Origin: QAMX01 sp964448855
GTDB taxonomy: Bacteria > Bacillota > Clostridia > Oscillospirales > QAMX01
Assembly: GCA_964448855.1 (NCBI GenBank)
Contig: CAYUXI010000016.1
Coordinates: 1-38,782 of the forward strand
Length of the DNA stretch: 38,782 bases
Reading direction: 5' to 3'
Numbering within the stretch: position 1 is the first letter of the stretch; every line of letters begins with the position of its first letter. The notes under the pieces were generated by a model. It worked only from the letters and a program-made list of their open reading frames with translations. It was not told the DNA's origin and did not search any database. Positions 17,455 through 24,919 of the stretch are shown here, piece by piece. Made by a program: the position numbers and the translations under genes.

Positions 17455-19125
17455 TCAGAACAGGCCGACGATCTGCCCCTGCTCATCCAGATCAATGGAG
17501 TAGGCGGCCGGAACCTTCGGCAGACCCGGCATGGTCATGATATCGCCGGTCAGGACGACGACGAACCCGGCACCGGCGCAGATACGCACGCCGCGAACGT
17601 GCAGCGTAAAGCCGGCCGGGCGGCCGAGCAGCTTCGGGTCATCGGACAGCGAGTACTGCGTTTTGGCGACGCAGACCGGCATCCGGCCAAAGCCCATCCG
17701 CTCCGCTTCATCGAGCGCACGGGCGGCTTCCTCAGTATACGCCACATCGGCGGCGCCGTAGAGCTGGGTCGCCAGCGTTTCGATTTTCTGGCGCAGCGTG
17801 CAGCCATCCTCATAGAGCGGGTGGTACTGAGACGGCCGGTGCGCCAGCGTATCGCAGAGCGCTTCCGCCAGCGCCGCACCGCCGCGGCTGCCGTGGGCAA
17901 ACACCTCGCTCATGGCGCAGGCCACGCCCAGCCGGTCACAGGCGTCTGTCAGTGCGGCCAGCTCTTCGGCGCTGTCCGTATCAAAGCGGTTCACCGCGAC
18001 CACCACCGGCACGCCGTAGCGCTGCATATTTTCAATGTGCGCCGTCAGGTTCGGCAGGCCGCGCAGCAGCGCAGCCGTATCCGGGGCTTTCAGTGCATCC
18101 CGTGCGACGCCGCCGTTGTATTTCAGAGCGCGCACCGAGACGACCAGCACCACGGCATCCGGCTTCAGCTGTGCAAGGCGGCACTTGATGTCCATGAATT
18201 TTTCAGCGCCGAGATCCGCGCCGAAGCCGGCCTCCGTCACGACGTAATCGGCGGCCTTGAGCGCCAGGCGGGTGGCACGGACGGAGTTGCAGCCGTGGGC
18301 GATGTTCGCGAACGGGCCGCCGTGCATCAGGCAGGGCGTTTTTTCGAGCGTCTGCACCAGATTCGGCTGAATCGCGTCCTTCAGCAGGACGGTCATGGCG
18401 CCGTCCGCGTGCAGCATTTTTGCCGTGACCGGTTCACCGGTGCGCGTGTAGGCGACAATGATGCGGCCAAGGCGCTGCTTGAGGTCGGCCAGATCGGCGG
18501 CCAGGCACAGCACCGCCATCACCTCGCTGGCGACGGAAATCATGAACCCGTCTGCCCGCGGAACGCCGTTCTTTTCGCCGCCCTGCCCTACGGTCACGCT
18601 GCGCAGGGCGCGGTCATTCATATCGAGAACGCGTGAAAAAACAACGCGGTCCTTGTCAATATTGAGCTCGTTGCCCTGGTGGATATGGTTGTCGATCAGG
18701 GCGCAGAGGAGATTGTTGGCAGCGGTTACGGCGTGAATATCGCCGGTGAAGTGCAGGTTGATGTCCTCCATCGGAATCACCTGTGCATAGCCGCCACCGG
18801 CGGCACCGCCCTTGACGCCGAATACCGGCCCGAGCGAGGGCTCCCGCAGGGCGAGCATGGTTTTGCGGCCGCTGGCAGCCAGCGCATCGGCCAGGCCGAT
18901 GGCGGTGGTGGTTTTGCCTTCTCCGGCCGGTGTCGGGTTGACCGCGGTCACGAGAATCAGCTTGCCGTCCGGCCGGTCGGCCAGGCGCGTATAGGCCGCT
19001 TCACTGATTTTGGCTTTATATTTTCCATAGGGTTCGATTTCGTCTGCCGAAAAACCGGCGACGGCGGCGATCTCCGAGATCGGCGCCGGAATCACTTCCC
19101 GGGCAATTGCAAGGTCACTTTTCAT
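17455..19125 (-). CDS. fhs: Formate-tetrahydrofolate ligase
   Basis: ATP-dependent synthesis of 10-formyl-THF from formate and THF, for purine synthesis and one-carbon metabolism in anaerobes. The ATG at 19125 gives 556 residues, the standard family length. The nucleotide loop TPAGEGKTTT is at 65-74, and other conserved blocks include SLGPVFGVKGGAAGGGYAQV. The site GGGAGA lies upstream. It opens the operon fhs-tsaE-tsaB-RluA-type synthase, with a consensus promoter at 19178-19206. An open frame upstream of the chosen ATG overlaps that promoter and was dropped. Confidence 0.97.
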   Translation of the reverse strand: MKSDLAIAREVIPAPISEIAAVAGFSADEIEPYGKYKAKISEAAYTRLADRPDGKLILVTAVNPTPAGEGKTTTAIGLADALAASGRKTMLALREPSLGPVFGVKGGAAGGGYAQVIPMEDINLHFTGDIHAVTAANNLLCALIDNHIHQGNELNIDKDRVVFSRVLDMNDRALRSVTVGQGGEKNGVPRADGFMISVASEVMAVLCLAADLADLKQRLGRIIVAYTRTGEPVTAKMLHADGAMTVLLKDAIQPNLVQTLEKTPCLMHGGPFANIAHGCNSVRATRLALKAADYVVTEAGFGADLGAEKFMDIKCRLAQLKPDAVVLVVSVRALKYNGGVARDALKAPDTAALLRGLPNLTAHIENMQRYGVPVVVAVNRFDTDSAEELAALTDACDRLGVACAMSEVFAHGSRGGAALAEALCDTLAHRPSQYHPLYEDGCTLRQKIETLATQLYGAADVAYTEEAARALDEAERMGFGRMPVCVAKTQYSLSDDPKLLGRPAGFTLHVRGVRICAGAGFVVVLTGDIMTMPGLPKVPAAYSIDLDEQGQIVGLF

Positions 19126-19177
19126 TGGATTCTCATTCTCCCGTCTTCCGATTGTCTGCCTGCTGCAGTCCAGCATT

Positions 19178-19206
19178 ATTATAGCAGAAACCGCATGGTT
19201 TTTCAA
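19178..19206 (-). promoter_or_regulatory. Promoter of the fhs operon
   Basis: Minus-strand -35 TTGAAA (19201-19206), 17-base spacer, consensus -10 TATAAT (19178-19183). Confidence 0.87.
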
Positions 19207-19338
19207 TCCGTTTCAACCGCTGACGCCTTTCTGCGCCCCGCGTTCTCCTGTCGAACCGGCAAACACCTCCCGACGAAAACGTATAAACGGGGCGGGTGAA
19301 TTTCCGTGATTTTTTGGCGAATATTTTTCAGGTTTTGC

Positions 19339-19367
19339 TTGACATTGTCGGCGGTTTGCCTTACAAT
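19339..19367 (+). promoter_or_regulatory. Promoter of the ABC-DUF1854-ABC operon
   Basis: Consensus -35 TTGACA (19339-19344), 17-base spacer, -10 TACAAT (19362-19367). The start is predicted near 19374, leaving a leader of about 200 bases before the first gene. Confidence 0.9.
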
Positions 19368-19373
19368 ACTTAT

Positions 19374-19532
19374 AGCTCACGACAGCGCACATACCGCAGG
19401 AGGTTACTTCGGACAGGCAACGGGACCCCTTAATGAAATATCGGGTGAATGGTATCTGCGGCGTTTGCTATGATGGCAGCTTTTGGGAACGTATACACTG
19501 CGGATACAGCCTGTATCCGCAGTTTTCTTTTG
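19374..19532 (+). ncRNA. Structured leader with intrinsic terminator (candidate riboswitch or attenuator)
   Basis: The leader contains a possible closing stem CCGCAGG (19394-19400) with TCTGCGG (19455-19461), enclosing about 55 bases. It is followed by a terminator hairpin ACTGCGGATACA / TGTATCCGCAGT (about 19498-19523) and a T-rich tail. The same CCGCAG segment can alternatively pair with CTGCGG in the 5' arm of the terminator, so two exclusive folds are possible. This is the architecture of a transcription-attenuating riboswitch or peptide-controlled leader. I compared it by eye with the consensus features I remember for TPP, SAM, guanidine, fluoride, T-box and manganese classes and found no match. 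The ligand is unknown. Confidence 0.55.
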
Positions 19533-19567
19533 GCGTCGTTCCTGCGCGTGCTGATTCAACGAGGTGA
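19433..19567 (+). CDS. Possible leader peptide, 44 codons
   Basis: An ATG at 19433 opens a frame that passes through the terminator hairpin and stops at 19565-19567, inside the GAGGTGA ribosome site of the ABC gene. It contains Cys, Tyr, Phe and Trp residues (Cys-rich first half). There is no good ribosome site at normal distance: the AGGAGG at 19397-19402 is 30 bases away. It may therefore be fortuitous, or a start exposed only by refolding. Ribosome-controlled attenuation of multidrug ABC genes is known (BmrCD), but here it is only a possibility. Confidence 0.25.
   Translation: MKYRVNGICGVCYDGSFWERIHCGYSLYPQFSFGVVPARADSTR
19498..19532 (+). terminator. Leader terminator upstream of the first ABC gene
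   Basis: A 12-bp GC-rich perfect stem (ACTGCGGATACA with TGTATCCGCAGT, loop GCC) is followed by TTTTCTTTT. It sits 45 bases before the first structural gene, so it can only serve as a regulated terminator. Confidence 0.85.
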
Positions 19568-19573
19568 TTTGCT

Positions 19574-21880
19574 TTGAAAAACAATGTCAGGCTTCCCGCC
19601 CATATTGCGCTTCGCTTTGCGGAGCGCGGCGTCGATACAGATCGGATTGTCCGCTATGTCAAAGGCGACATGAACCTGAAGCGCTGCTTCACGGATCAGA
19701 TTCTCGCCTTTGACGACCGGAATTTTTATGTCATGACCGGCTCCGAGCACGTGATTCATCTGGAAAAGGAAAAACGGCTGGAGGCCGTCTTCGATGTGAC
19801 GGATTTTTCGGAGCGCCCGCTCTCCGAAATCGGCCATCTGGAGGTCGATCGGATGATCGACGTGGCGCGGCTGATTTCCCGGCGTGAGGACGGCACATTG
19901 GAGGAGCTGTGTGATTTCTCCATTGGCCGGACGGCGGCGCTGGAAATCTTCGCCAAGCATCTGAACCGTACGACCAGCCAGACCGACGAAAAGGATGAAG
20001 GGCCGATTGCCGAGGAGCCGGAGCTCTTCTGCCCCAAATGCGGCACCCGGTACCCGGATGCGACGCGGAGGGTCTGCCCCAAATGCATTTCCAAATCGTC
20101 GCTGACGTTCCGTCTGCTCGGACTGTTCCGGAAATATACGCGTCAAATGGTCGTCATGCTCTTCTTTCTGGTGCTGTCGATCGGCTTTTCCATCCTCAGC
20201 CCGTACATTTCCACGGCGCTGATTTATGACAAGGTGCTGGCTCCCGCTCACACCGCCGATACCGTATATTTCGGCATTGACCTGTTCCGGGAAATCGGGC
20301 TGGTGGTGCTGGGGCTGGTCGTTGTCCGCATTCTGAACAATGTGGTCTACATTTTCCGAACCCGCTACATTGCTGGGACAGTGCCCAACGTCATTTACGA
20401 CATGAAGCTCATGATCTTCTCCGCCATGCAGCGGCTGGGCATCGGGTTTTACACGTCCAAGCAGACCGGTATGCTGATGACCCGCGTCAACGATGACGCC
20501 AACAACGTGTACAACTTCCTGATCAACGGCATCCCCTACCTGATCACCTCGGTGCTGATGTTCGGCGGCGTTCTGACGCTGATGTGCGTCCTCAGCTGGA
20601 AGCTGACCATCATCGTTTTTGCCGCCGTCCCGCTGATTATTCTGTGCTATGTACTCATCAACCGCACCCTGCGCCCGATGTACCACATCAACTGGATTCA
20701 GGGTGCGCGGATGCACTCGCTCCTGTCCGACGCGCTGTACGGCCAGCGTGTCATCAAGGCGTTCACGCAGGAGCGTGCGGAAAACGACCGGTTTTCCTCC
20801 TACAGCGGCCGTGTCTGCTCCTCGCAGACGCAGCTGGGTCTGACCACCACCACCGTTTATCCGCTGGTCGGGCTGATCATGCGAATGGCGCATATGGTGC
20901 TGCTGGGCGCAGGCTCCGTCTTTGTCCTCCGTGGGGAGATGAGCGTCGGTATCCTCATGACGCTGTCTTCCTATTTGAATATGCTGTTTGAGCCGCTCGG
21001 CTTCTTCTCCAACGTCTCCAACTGGTGGTCCAGCTGCGTGGACTCGGCACAGCGCATTTTTGAAGTCATCGATGCCAAGACCGACCTGCCGGAGGCGGAG
21101 CATCCGATTCATGTTGAAAAGCTGCGCGGCGACTTTGAGGCCGACGGCGTCCTGTTCGAATATGAGCCGGGGCGGCCGGTCGTGCGGAATCTGACGCTCT
21201 CGGTCAAGAGCGGGCAGATGCTCGGCATCGTCGGCAAGACCGGTGCCGGGAAATCGACGCTCGTCAACCTGCTGGCGCGGCTGTATGACCCGACCGAGGG
21301 TACCATCACGCTCGACGGCCACAACATCAAGGATATCTGCATTCAGGATCTTCGCCGCAACATCGGCATCGTCTCGCAGGATATCTACCTGTTCATCGGC
21401 TCCATTGCCGACAACATCCGCTACGCCCGCCCGGATGCGACGCTCGACGAGGTCATTTCCGCCGCACGCGCCGCCTGTGCGCACGATTTCATCATCAAGC
21501 TGCCGGACGGCTACGACACTCGTGTCGGTGCAGGCGGACAGGGGCTTTCCGGTGGCGAACGACAGCGGCTGTCGATCGCACGCGCCATCATTCAAAACCC
21601 GTCGATTCTGATTCTGGACGAAGCCACCGCCGCCATGGACACCGAGACGGAGCGGAACATCCAGAACTCGCTGACGGCGCTGCAAAAAGGGCGCACCACC
21701 ATCGCCATTGCGCACCGCCTTTCGACGCTGCGCGACGCCGATGTCCTCGCGGTCATCGACAAGGGGCGCGTGGTCGAATTCGGAACACACGCAGAGCTGA
21801 TTGCCATTCCGGACGGCACGTATAAACGGCTGTATGACCTTCAGATGGAGGCGCTGCGGTTTATCGGCACGAACGGCTGA
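19574..21880 (+). CDS. ABC exporter with N-terminal domain and zinc ribbon (first half-transporter)
   Basis: Half-size ABC exporter (fused membrane and ATPase domains), 768 residues. Residues 1-150 form an extra soluble domain of unknown role. Cys153/156 and Cys168/171 (CPKC...CPKC) form a zinc ribbon. Six membrane helices run from about 190 to 480. The ATPase domain has Walker A GKTGAGKS (554-561), signature LSGGERQR, Walker B ILILDEAT with the catalytic Glu, and the H-loop AHRLSTLR, so it looks ATP-competent. The TTG start is supported by GAGGTGA, a near-perfect ribosome site 6 bases upstream. It is followed by a DUF1854 gene and a second exporter of the same layout, with which it probably pairs. 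The substrate is unknown. Confidence 0.9.
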   Translation: MKNNVRLPAHIALRFAERGVDTDRIVRYVKGDMNLKRCFTDQILAFDDRNFYVMTGSEHVIHLEKEKRLEAVFDVTDFSERPLSEIGHLEVDRMIDVARLISRREDGTLEELCDFSIGRTAALEIFAKHLNRTTSQTDEKDEGPIAEEPELFCPKCGTRYPDATRRVCPKCISKSSLTFRLLGLFRKYTRQMVVMLFFLVLSIGFSILSPYISTALIYDKVLAPAHTADTVYFGIDLFREIGLVVLGLVVVRILNNVVYIFRTRYIAGTVPNVIYDMKLMIFSAMQRLGIGFYTSKQTGMLMTRVNDDANNVYNFLINGIPYLITSVLMFGGVLTLMCVLSWKLTIIVFAAVPLIILCYVLINRTLRPMYHINWIQGARMHSLLSDALYGQRVIKAFTQERAENDRFSSYSGRVCSSQTQLGLTTTTVYPLVGLIMRMAHMVLLGAGSVFVLRGEMSVGILMTLSSYLNMLFEPLGFFSNVSNWWSSCVDSAQRIFEVIDAKTDLPEAEHPIHVEKLRGDFEADGVLFEYEPGRPVVRNLTLSVKSGQMLGIVGKTGAGKSTLVNLLARLYDPTEGTITLDGHNIKDICIQDLRRNIGIVSQDIYLFIGSIADNIRYARPDATLDEVISAARAACAHDFIIKLPDGYDTRVGAGGQGLSGGERQRLSIARAIIQNPSILILDEATAAMDTETERNIQNSLTALQKGRTTIAIAHRLSTLRDADVLAVIDKGRVVEFGTHAELIAIPDGTYKRLYDLQMEALRFIGTNG

Positions 21881-21913
21881 CGGTTCGGTTTTGATTGGAG
21901 GTTTGGACTGAAT

Positions 21914-22435
21914 ATGGACAACAAGATTTCTTTGGAAAAACTGGCCGGTGTGAATTATCTCGACCCGGCCAAGGCAAAATTTTATATCAAATACGAGAAT
22001 TTCCTCTGTCTGGATTACGACGGGCAGACCTATGAAAACCTGAAGCTGCACCGTGCGATGCCCTTCAAGCTGCCGGACGACTACATTTCCGTGCAGGACA
22101 TGGAATCCAAGGAGCTGTTTCTGATCCGTTCGCTCTACGAATTCCGTGAGGATCAGGTCAAGATTCTGGCATCGGTGCTGAAAAAGCGGTATTTCTGCCC
22201 GAAAATCATCTCCATCCCATCGCTCAAGGAGAAGCTCGGCCACCTGTATTTCGAAGTGGAAACCGATGCCGGGCACAAATCGTTTGCCCTGCGCGACGCA
22301 TATCGGAACATTCGCCGCTTAGACGACGGGACGAGGATTCTGATTTTCGATGTCGATGGCAACCGCTACGAAATCCCGGACGTGGCACGGATGGATCCGA
22401 AGGATTTCCGGCGTCTGGAGCCCTGGATGGTATAA
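21914..22435 (+). CDS. DUF1854 family protein
   Basis: A soluble 173-residue protein that I recognise as DUF1854, a family found beside ABC exporters of this kind (some relatives occur near cyanophycin genes, as far as I recall; none are seen here). It has no membrane segment or known catalytic motif. Conserved-looking features are LKLHRAMPFKLPDDYISVQD, a segment rich in Tyr/Phe and basic residues (ALRDAYRNIRRL), and the C-terminal VDGNRYEIPDVARM. It lies 33 bases after the first exporter and 40 bases before the second, so it is most likely a partner or regulator of the pair. The ATG follows a GGAGG site about 9 bases upstream. Confidence 0.85.
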   Translation: MDNKISLEKLAGVNYLDPAKAKFYIKYENFLCLDYDGQTYENLKLHRAMPFKLPDDYISVQDMESKELFLIRSLYEFREDQVKILASVLKKRYFCPKIISIPSLKEKLGHLYFEVETDAGHKSFALRDAYRNIRRLDDGTRILIFDVDGNRYEIPDVARMDPKDFRRLEPWMV

Positions 22436-22475
22436 GCGGCCATTGCAGGAAAATCGATGACAGGGGTTTGGTGCT

Positions 22476-24674
22476 ATGAGACTGAAATTGGAACCGCCTG
22501 AGGCTTTGAAGGAAGCTCTGGCGGATGCTGTTTACTGTATCCCGTGCGACATGGATTTTGATGGTACCCCGTGCGACGGCGTTGTCGCCGTTTTGGGGGA
22601 GGATGTCGTGACATATGCGGGAGAAACGCTGCGGCAGCGCGTGGCCTGCTCGGCGTTAGACCATCTGGAAATTCATCTGGGCGTCGGCTGTGCGGAATTC
22701 ACGGCGGAGCTGGCCGACGGGACGCCCTGTCTGCTGGCGCGGTTTTCCTCCAAGTATGCCGAGCGCTTTGCGGAGCTGGCGCGTGCGCTGCGCATCCACA
22801 ACGAGCACGGTGTCTGGATCGAAGACAACGACGAAAATGAGCACGTCTGCTTCCGCTGCGGTCGGCAGCTGGTCAGCGGGTCGAATGTCTGCCCGTTCTG
22901 CTCCAAGAAAAGCTCCGTGTTCGGCAAGCTGAAAAGCACGCTGCAGCCGTATGCCAAAACACTGCTGCTGATTCTTCTGATGTATGTCATCTCCAGCGCC
23001 GTTTCAATTTCCATGCCGCTGATCAACCGCCGCCTGATTGACGATTATCTGGCGCCGCAGCAGGGGCCGCTGTATCAGGCGCTGCTGCTGGTCGGGCTGC
23101 TGATGGTCTGCTATCTGGTCAGCGTATTTGTCTCCATTGCGGCCGGCCGCAAGACGAATCGAATCGGTAACGCCTATTCGGACAACCTGCGAACCATGGC
23201 CTACGCCAAGATTCAGGCGCTCAGCGTCAACGCCATCTCCAAGCGGACGCCCGGCGATCTGATGCGGCGCATCACCTCGGACACCGCCACCGTGCAGAGC
23301 TTCATCACCGGCACATTGCCGACGGTGCTCCTGCAGCTGACCTCGCTGATCGTCGTGACGGTCATCATGCTGCTCTGCAACTGGAAGCTGACGCTGTGGG
23401 CGTTTTTGCCGGCACCGTTCGTCGTGCTGTGCATTCTGGGCTGCCGCCGTCTGATTCGACTGAAGCATGAAGGGCTGTGGCACTGGGCATCCCGCGCCAA
23501 CTCCACCCTGCACGATATCATCCGCGGCATTCGCGTGGTCAAGAGCTTCGGCACCGAAAAGTTGGAGGTTCAGAAATTCGAGAAGGTCTCCCGCAGTCTG
23601 GCGGACAGCACCATCGACAATGAAAAGCTCTGGGCCACGTTGGGGCCGATTCTCGGCTTTGTGATGGGGCTGGGCGAATTCATCATCCTGTATTTCGGCG
23701 GCCAGAGCGTCATTGGCGGCCAGATGACCGTCGGTGAGCTGATTCAGTTTACGTCCTTCCTGGGCTATATCTACGGGCCGTTGAACACGCTGACGGTGCT
23801 GCCGCAGCAGCTGGCCTCCTTCTTCACGGCAACGGCCAAGCTGTTCGAGGTGCTCGACGAGCAGCAGGAGGTCGAAGAGCGCGACGACGCCGAGCAGATC
23901 GACATTCGCGGACAGATTCAGTTTGAAGACGTCTATTTCGGCTACAACAGCTATGAGCCGGTCATCAAGGGCGTCAGCTTTGATATTCAGCCGGGTGAAA
24001 TGATCGGCGTGGTCGGCCCGTCCGGCGTCGGCAAATCGACGCTGATCAACCTGATTATGCGCTTTTACGACGTGACAGGCGGACGAATTCTGATCGATGG
24101 CAAGGATATCCGCGATATCCCGCAGCAGACCTTGCGTGAACACATCGGCATCGTCTTCCAGGAGACGTTCCTGTTTGCTGGAACGGTCTATGACAACATC
24201 GCGTATGCGAAGCCGAATGCGCTGCCGGAGGAGGTCTTCGCCGCGACCAAGATCGCCAATGCGCACGAGTTTATCATCAAGCTGCCGGACGGCTATCAGA
24301 CGAAGATCGGCGAAAACGGCTACAACCTTTCCGGCGGTGAACGGCAGCGGATTGCCATTGCACGTGCGGTGCTGCGCAACCCGACCATCCTGATTCTGGA
24401 TGAGGCCACTGCTTCGCTCGATACCGAGACGGAGCACCTGATTCAGGAGGCGTTGGAGCGCCTGATCAAGGGGCGCACCACGTTCGCCATTGCCCACCGG
24501 CTTTCCACCCTGCGCCACTCGACGAAGCTGCTCTGCATCGATAAGGGCAAGGTGGCTGAAATGGGGTCGCATGATGAGCTGATGGAAAAGCAGGGCGTCT
24601 ATTATCGCCTCGTCATGGCTCAGCGCCAGACCACCAAAATGGCCGGCGCCAACTCCGGCGAACAGAATTCGTAA
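22476..24674 (+). CDS. ABC exporter with N-terminal domain and zinc ribbon (second half-transporter)
   Basis: Second half-exporter, 732 residues, with the same domain order as the first. A soluble N-terminal domain (1-120, perhaps a PH-like beta fold) is followed by a zinc ribbon with Cys125/128 and Cys139/142 (CFRCG...CPFC), membrane helices from about 155 to 440, and an ATPase domain. Walker A is GPSGVGKS (514-521), signature LSGGERQR, Walker B ILILDEAT, H-loop AHRLSTLR. Both members keep all catalytic residues, unlike many heterodimeric exporters where one site is degenerate. It is the last gene of the operon; 18-bp tandem repeats and then a terminator follow its stop codon. Confidence 0.9.
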   Translation: MRLKLEPPEALKEALADAVYCIPCDMDFDGTPCDGVVAVLGEDVVTYAGETLRQRVACSALDHLEIHLGVGCAEFTAELADGTPCLLARFSSKYAERFAELARALRIHNEHGVWIEDNDENEHVCFRCGRQLVSGSNVCPFCSKKSSVFGKLKSTLQPYAKTLLLILLMYVISSAVSISMPLINRRLIDDYLAPQQGPLYQALLLVGLLMVCYLVSVFVSIAAGRKTNRIGNAYSDNLRTMAYAKIQALSVNAISKRTPGDLMRRITSDTATVQSFITGTLPTVLLQLTSLIVVTVIMLLCNWKLTLWAFLPAPFVVLCILGCRRLIRLKHEGLWHWASRANSTLHDIIRGIRVVKSFGTEKLEVQKFEKVSRSLADSTIDNEKLWATLGPILGFVMGLGEFIILYFGGQSVIGGQMTVGELIQFTSFLGYIYGPLNTLTVLPQQLASFFTATAKLFEVLDEQQEVEERDDAEQIDIRGQIQFEDVYFGYNSYEPVIKGVSFDIQPGEMIGVVGPSGVGKSTLINLIMRFYDVTGGRILIDGKDIRDIPQQTLREHIGIVFQETFLFAGTVYDNIAYAKPNALPEEVFAATKIANAHEFIIKLPDGYQTKIGENGYNLSGGERQRIAIARAVLRNPTILILDEATASLDTETEHLIQEALERLIKGRTTFAIAHRLSTLRHSTKLLCIDKGKVAEMGSHDELMEKQGVYYRLVMAQRQTTKMAGANSGEQNS

Positions 24675-24685
24675 GTTCGCCCGGC

Positions 24686-24882
24686 GTATGGGTATCTGTT
24701 CCGTATGGGAATCTGCTCCGCTCGGGGAATCTGCTCCGTATGGGGAATCTGCTCCGTATGGGGAATCTGCTCCGTATGGGGAATCTGCTCCGCTCGGGGA
24801 ATCTGCTCCGCTCGGGGAATCTGCTCCGCTCGGGGAATCTGCTCCGTATGGGGAATCTGCTCCGCTCGGGGAATCTGCTCCG
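24686..24882. repeat. 18-bp tandem repeat (minisatellite)
   Basis: Nine units of 18 bases in perfect register (24721-24882), in two versions that differ only at TAT/CTC (GGGGAATCTGCTCCG plus TAT or CTC), preceded by two degenerate units (24686-24720). The order is CTC, TAT x3, CTC x3, TAT, CTC. It lies in the 3' untranslated region of the ABC operon, between the stop codon and the terminator. Six-residue periodic open frames cross it on both strands, but none has a ribosome site. Confidence 0.95.
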
Positions 24883-24919
24883 CCCTCTCTGTCCCAAATG
24901 GGATTGAGAGGGCGGTTTT
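24881..24919 (+). terminator. Terminator of the ABC operon
   Basis: An outer 10-bp stem CCGCCCTCTC with GAGAGGGCGG encloses an inner TCCCA/TGGGA stem, followed by TTTTT. It lies directly behind the minisatellite. Confidence 0.9.

Noticed and set aside
15339..17540. Plus-strand open frame of 733 codons
   Set aside because: It is antisense to the RluA-type, tsaB and tsaE genes, all of which have clear family motifs.
19374..19532. T-box, guanidine, TPP, fluoride or SAM riboswitch
   Set aside because: The conserved sequence blocks of these classes, as far as I can recall them, are not found in the leader.
19556..22276. Minus-strand open frame of 906 codons
   Set aside because: It is antisense to the first ABC exporter and the DUF1854 gene, is rich in His/Gln/Arg as typical of antisense frames, and has no ribosome site.
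24686..24882. CRISPR array
   Set aside because: The 18-base units follow each other directly without unique spacers, and no cas genes are present.
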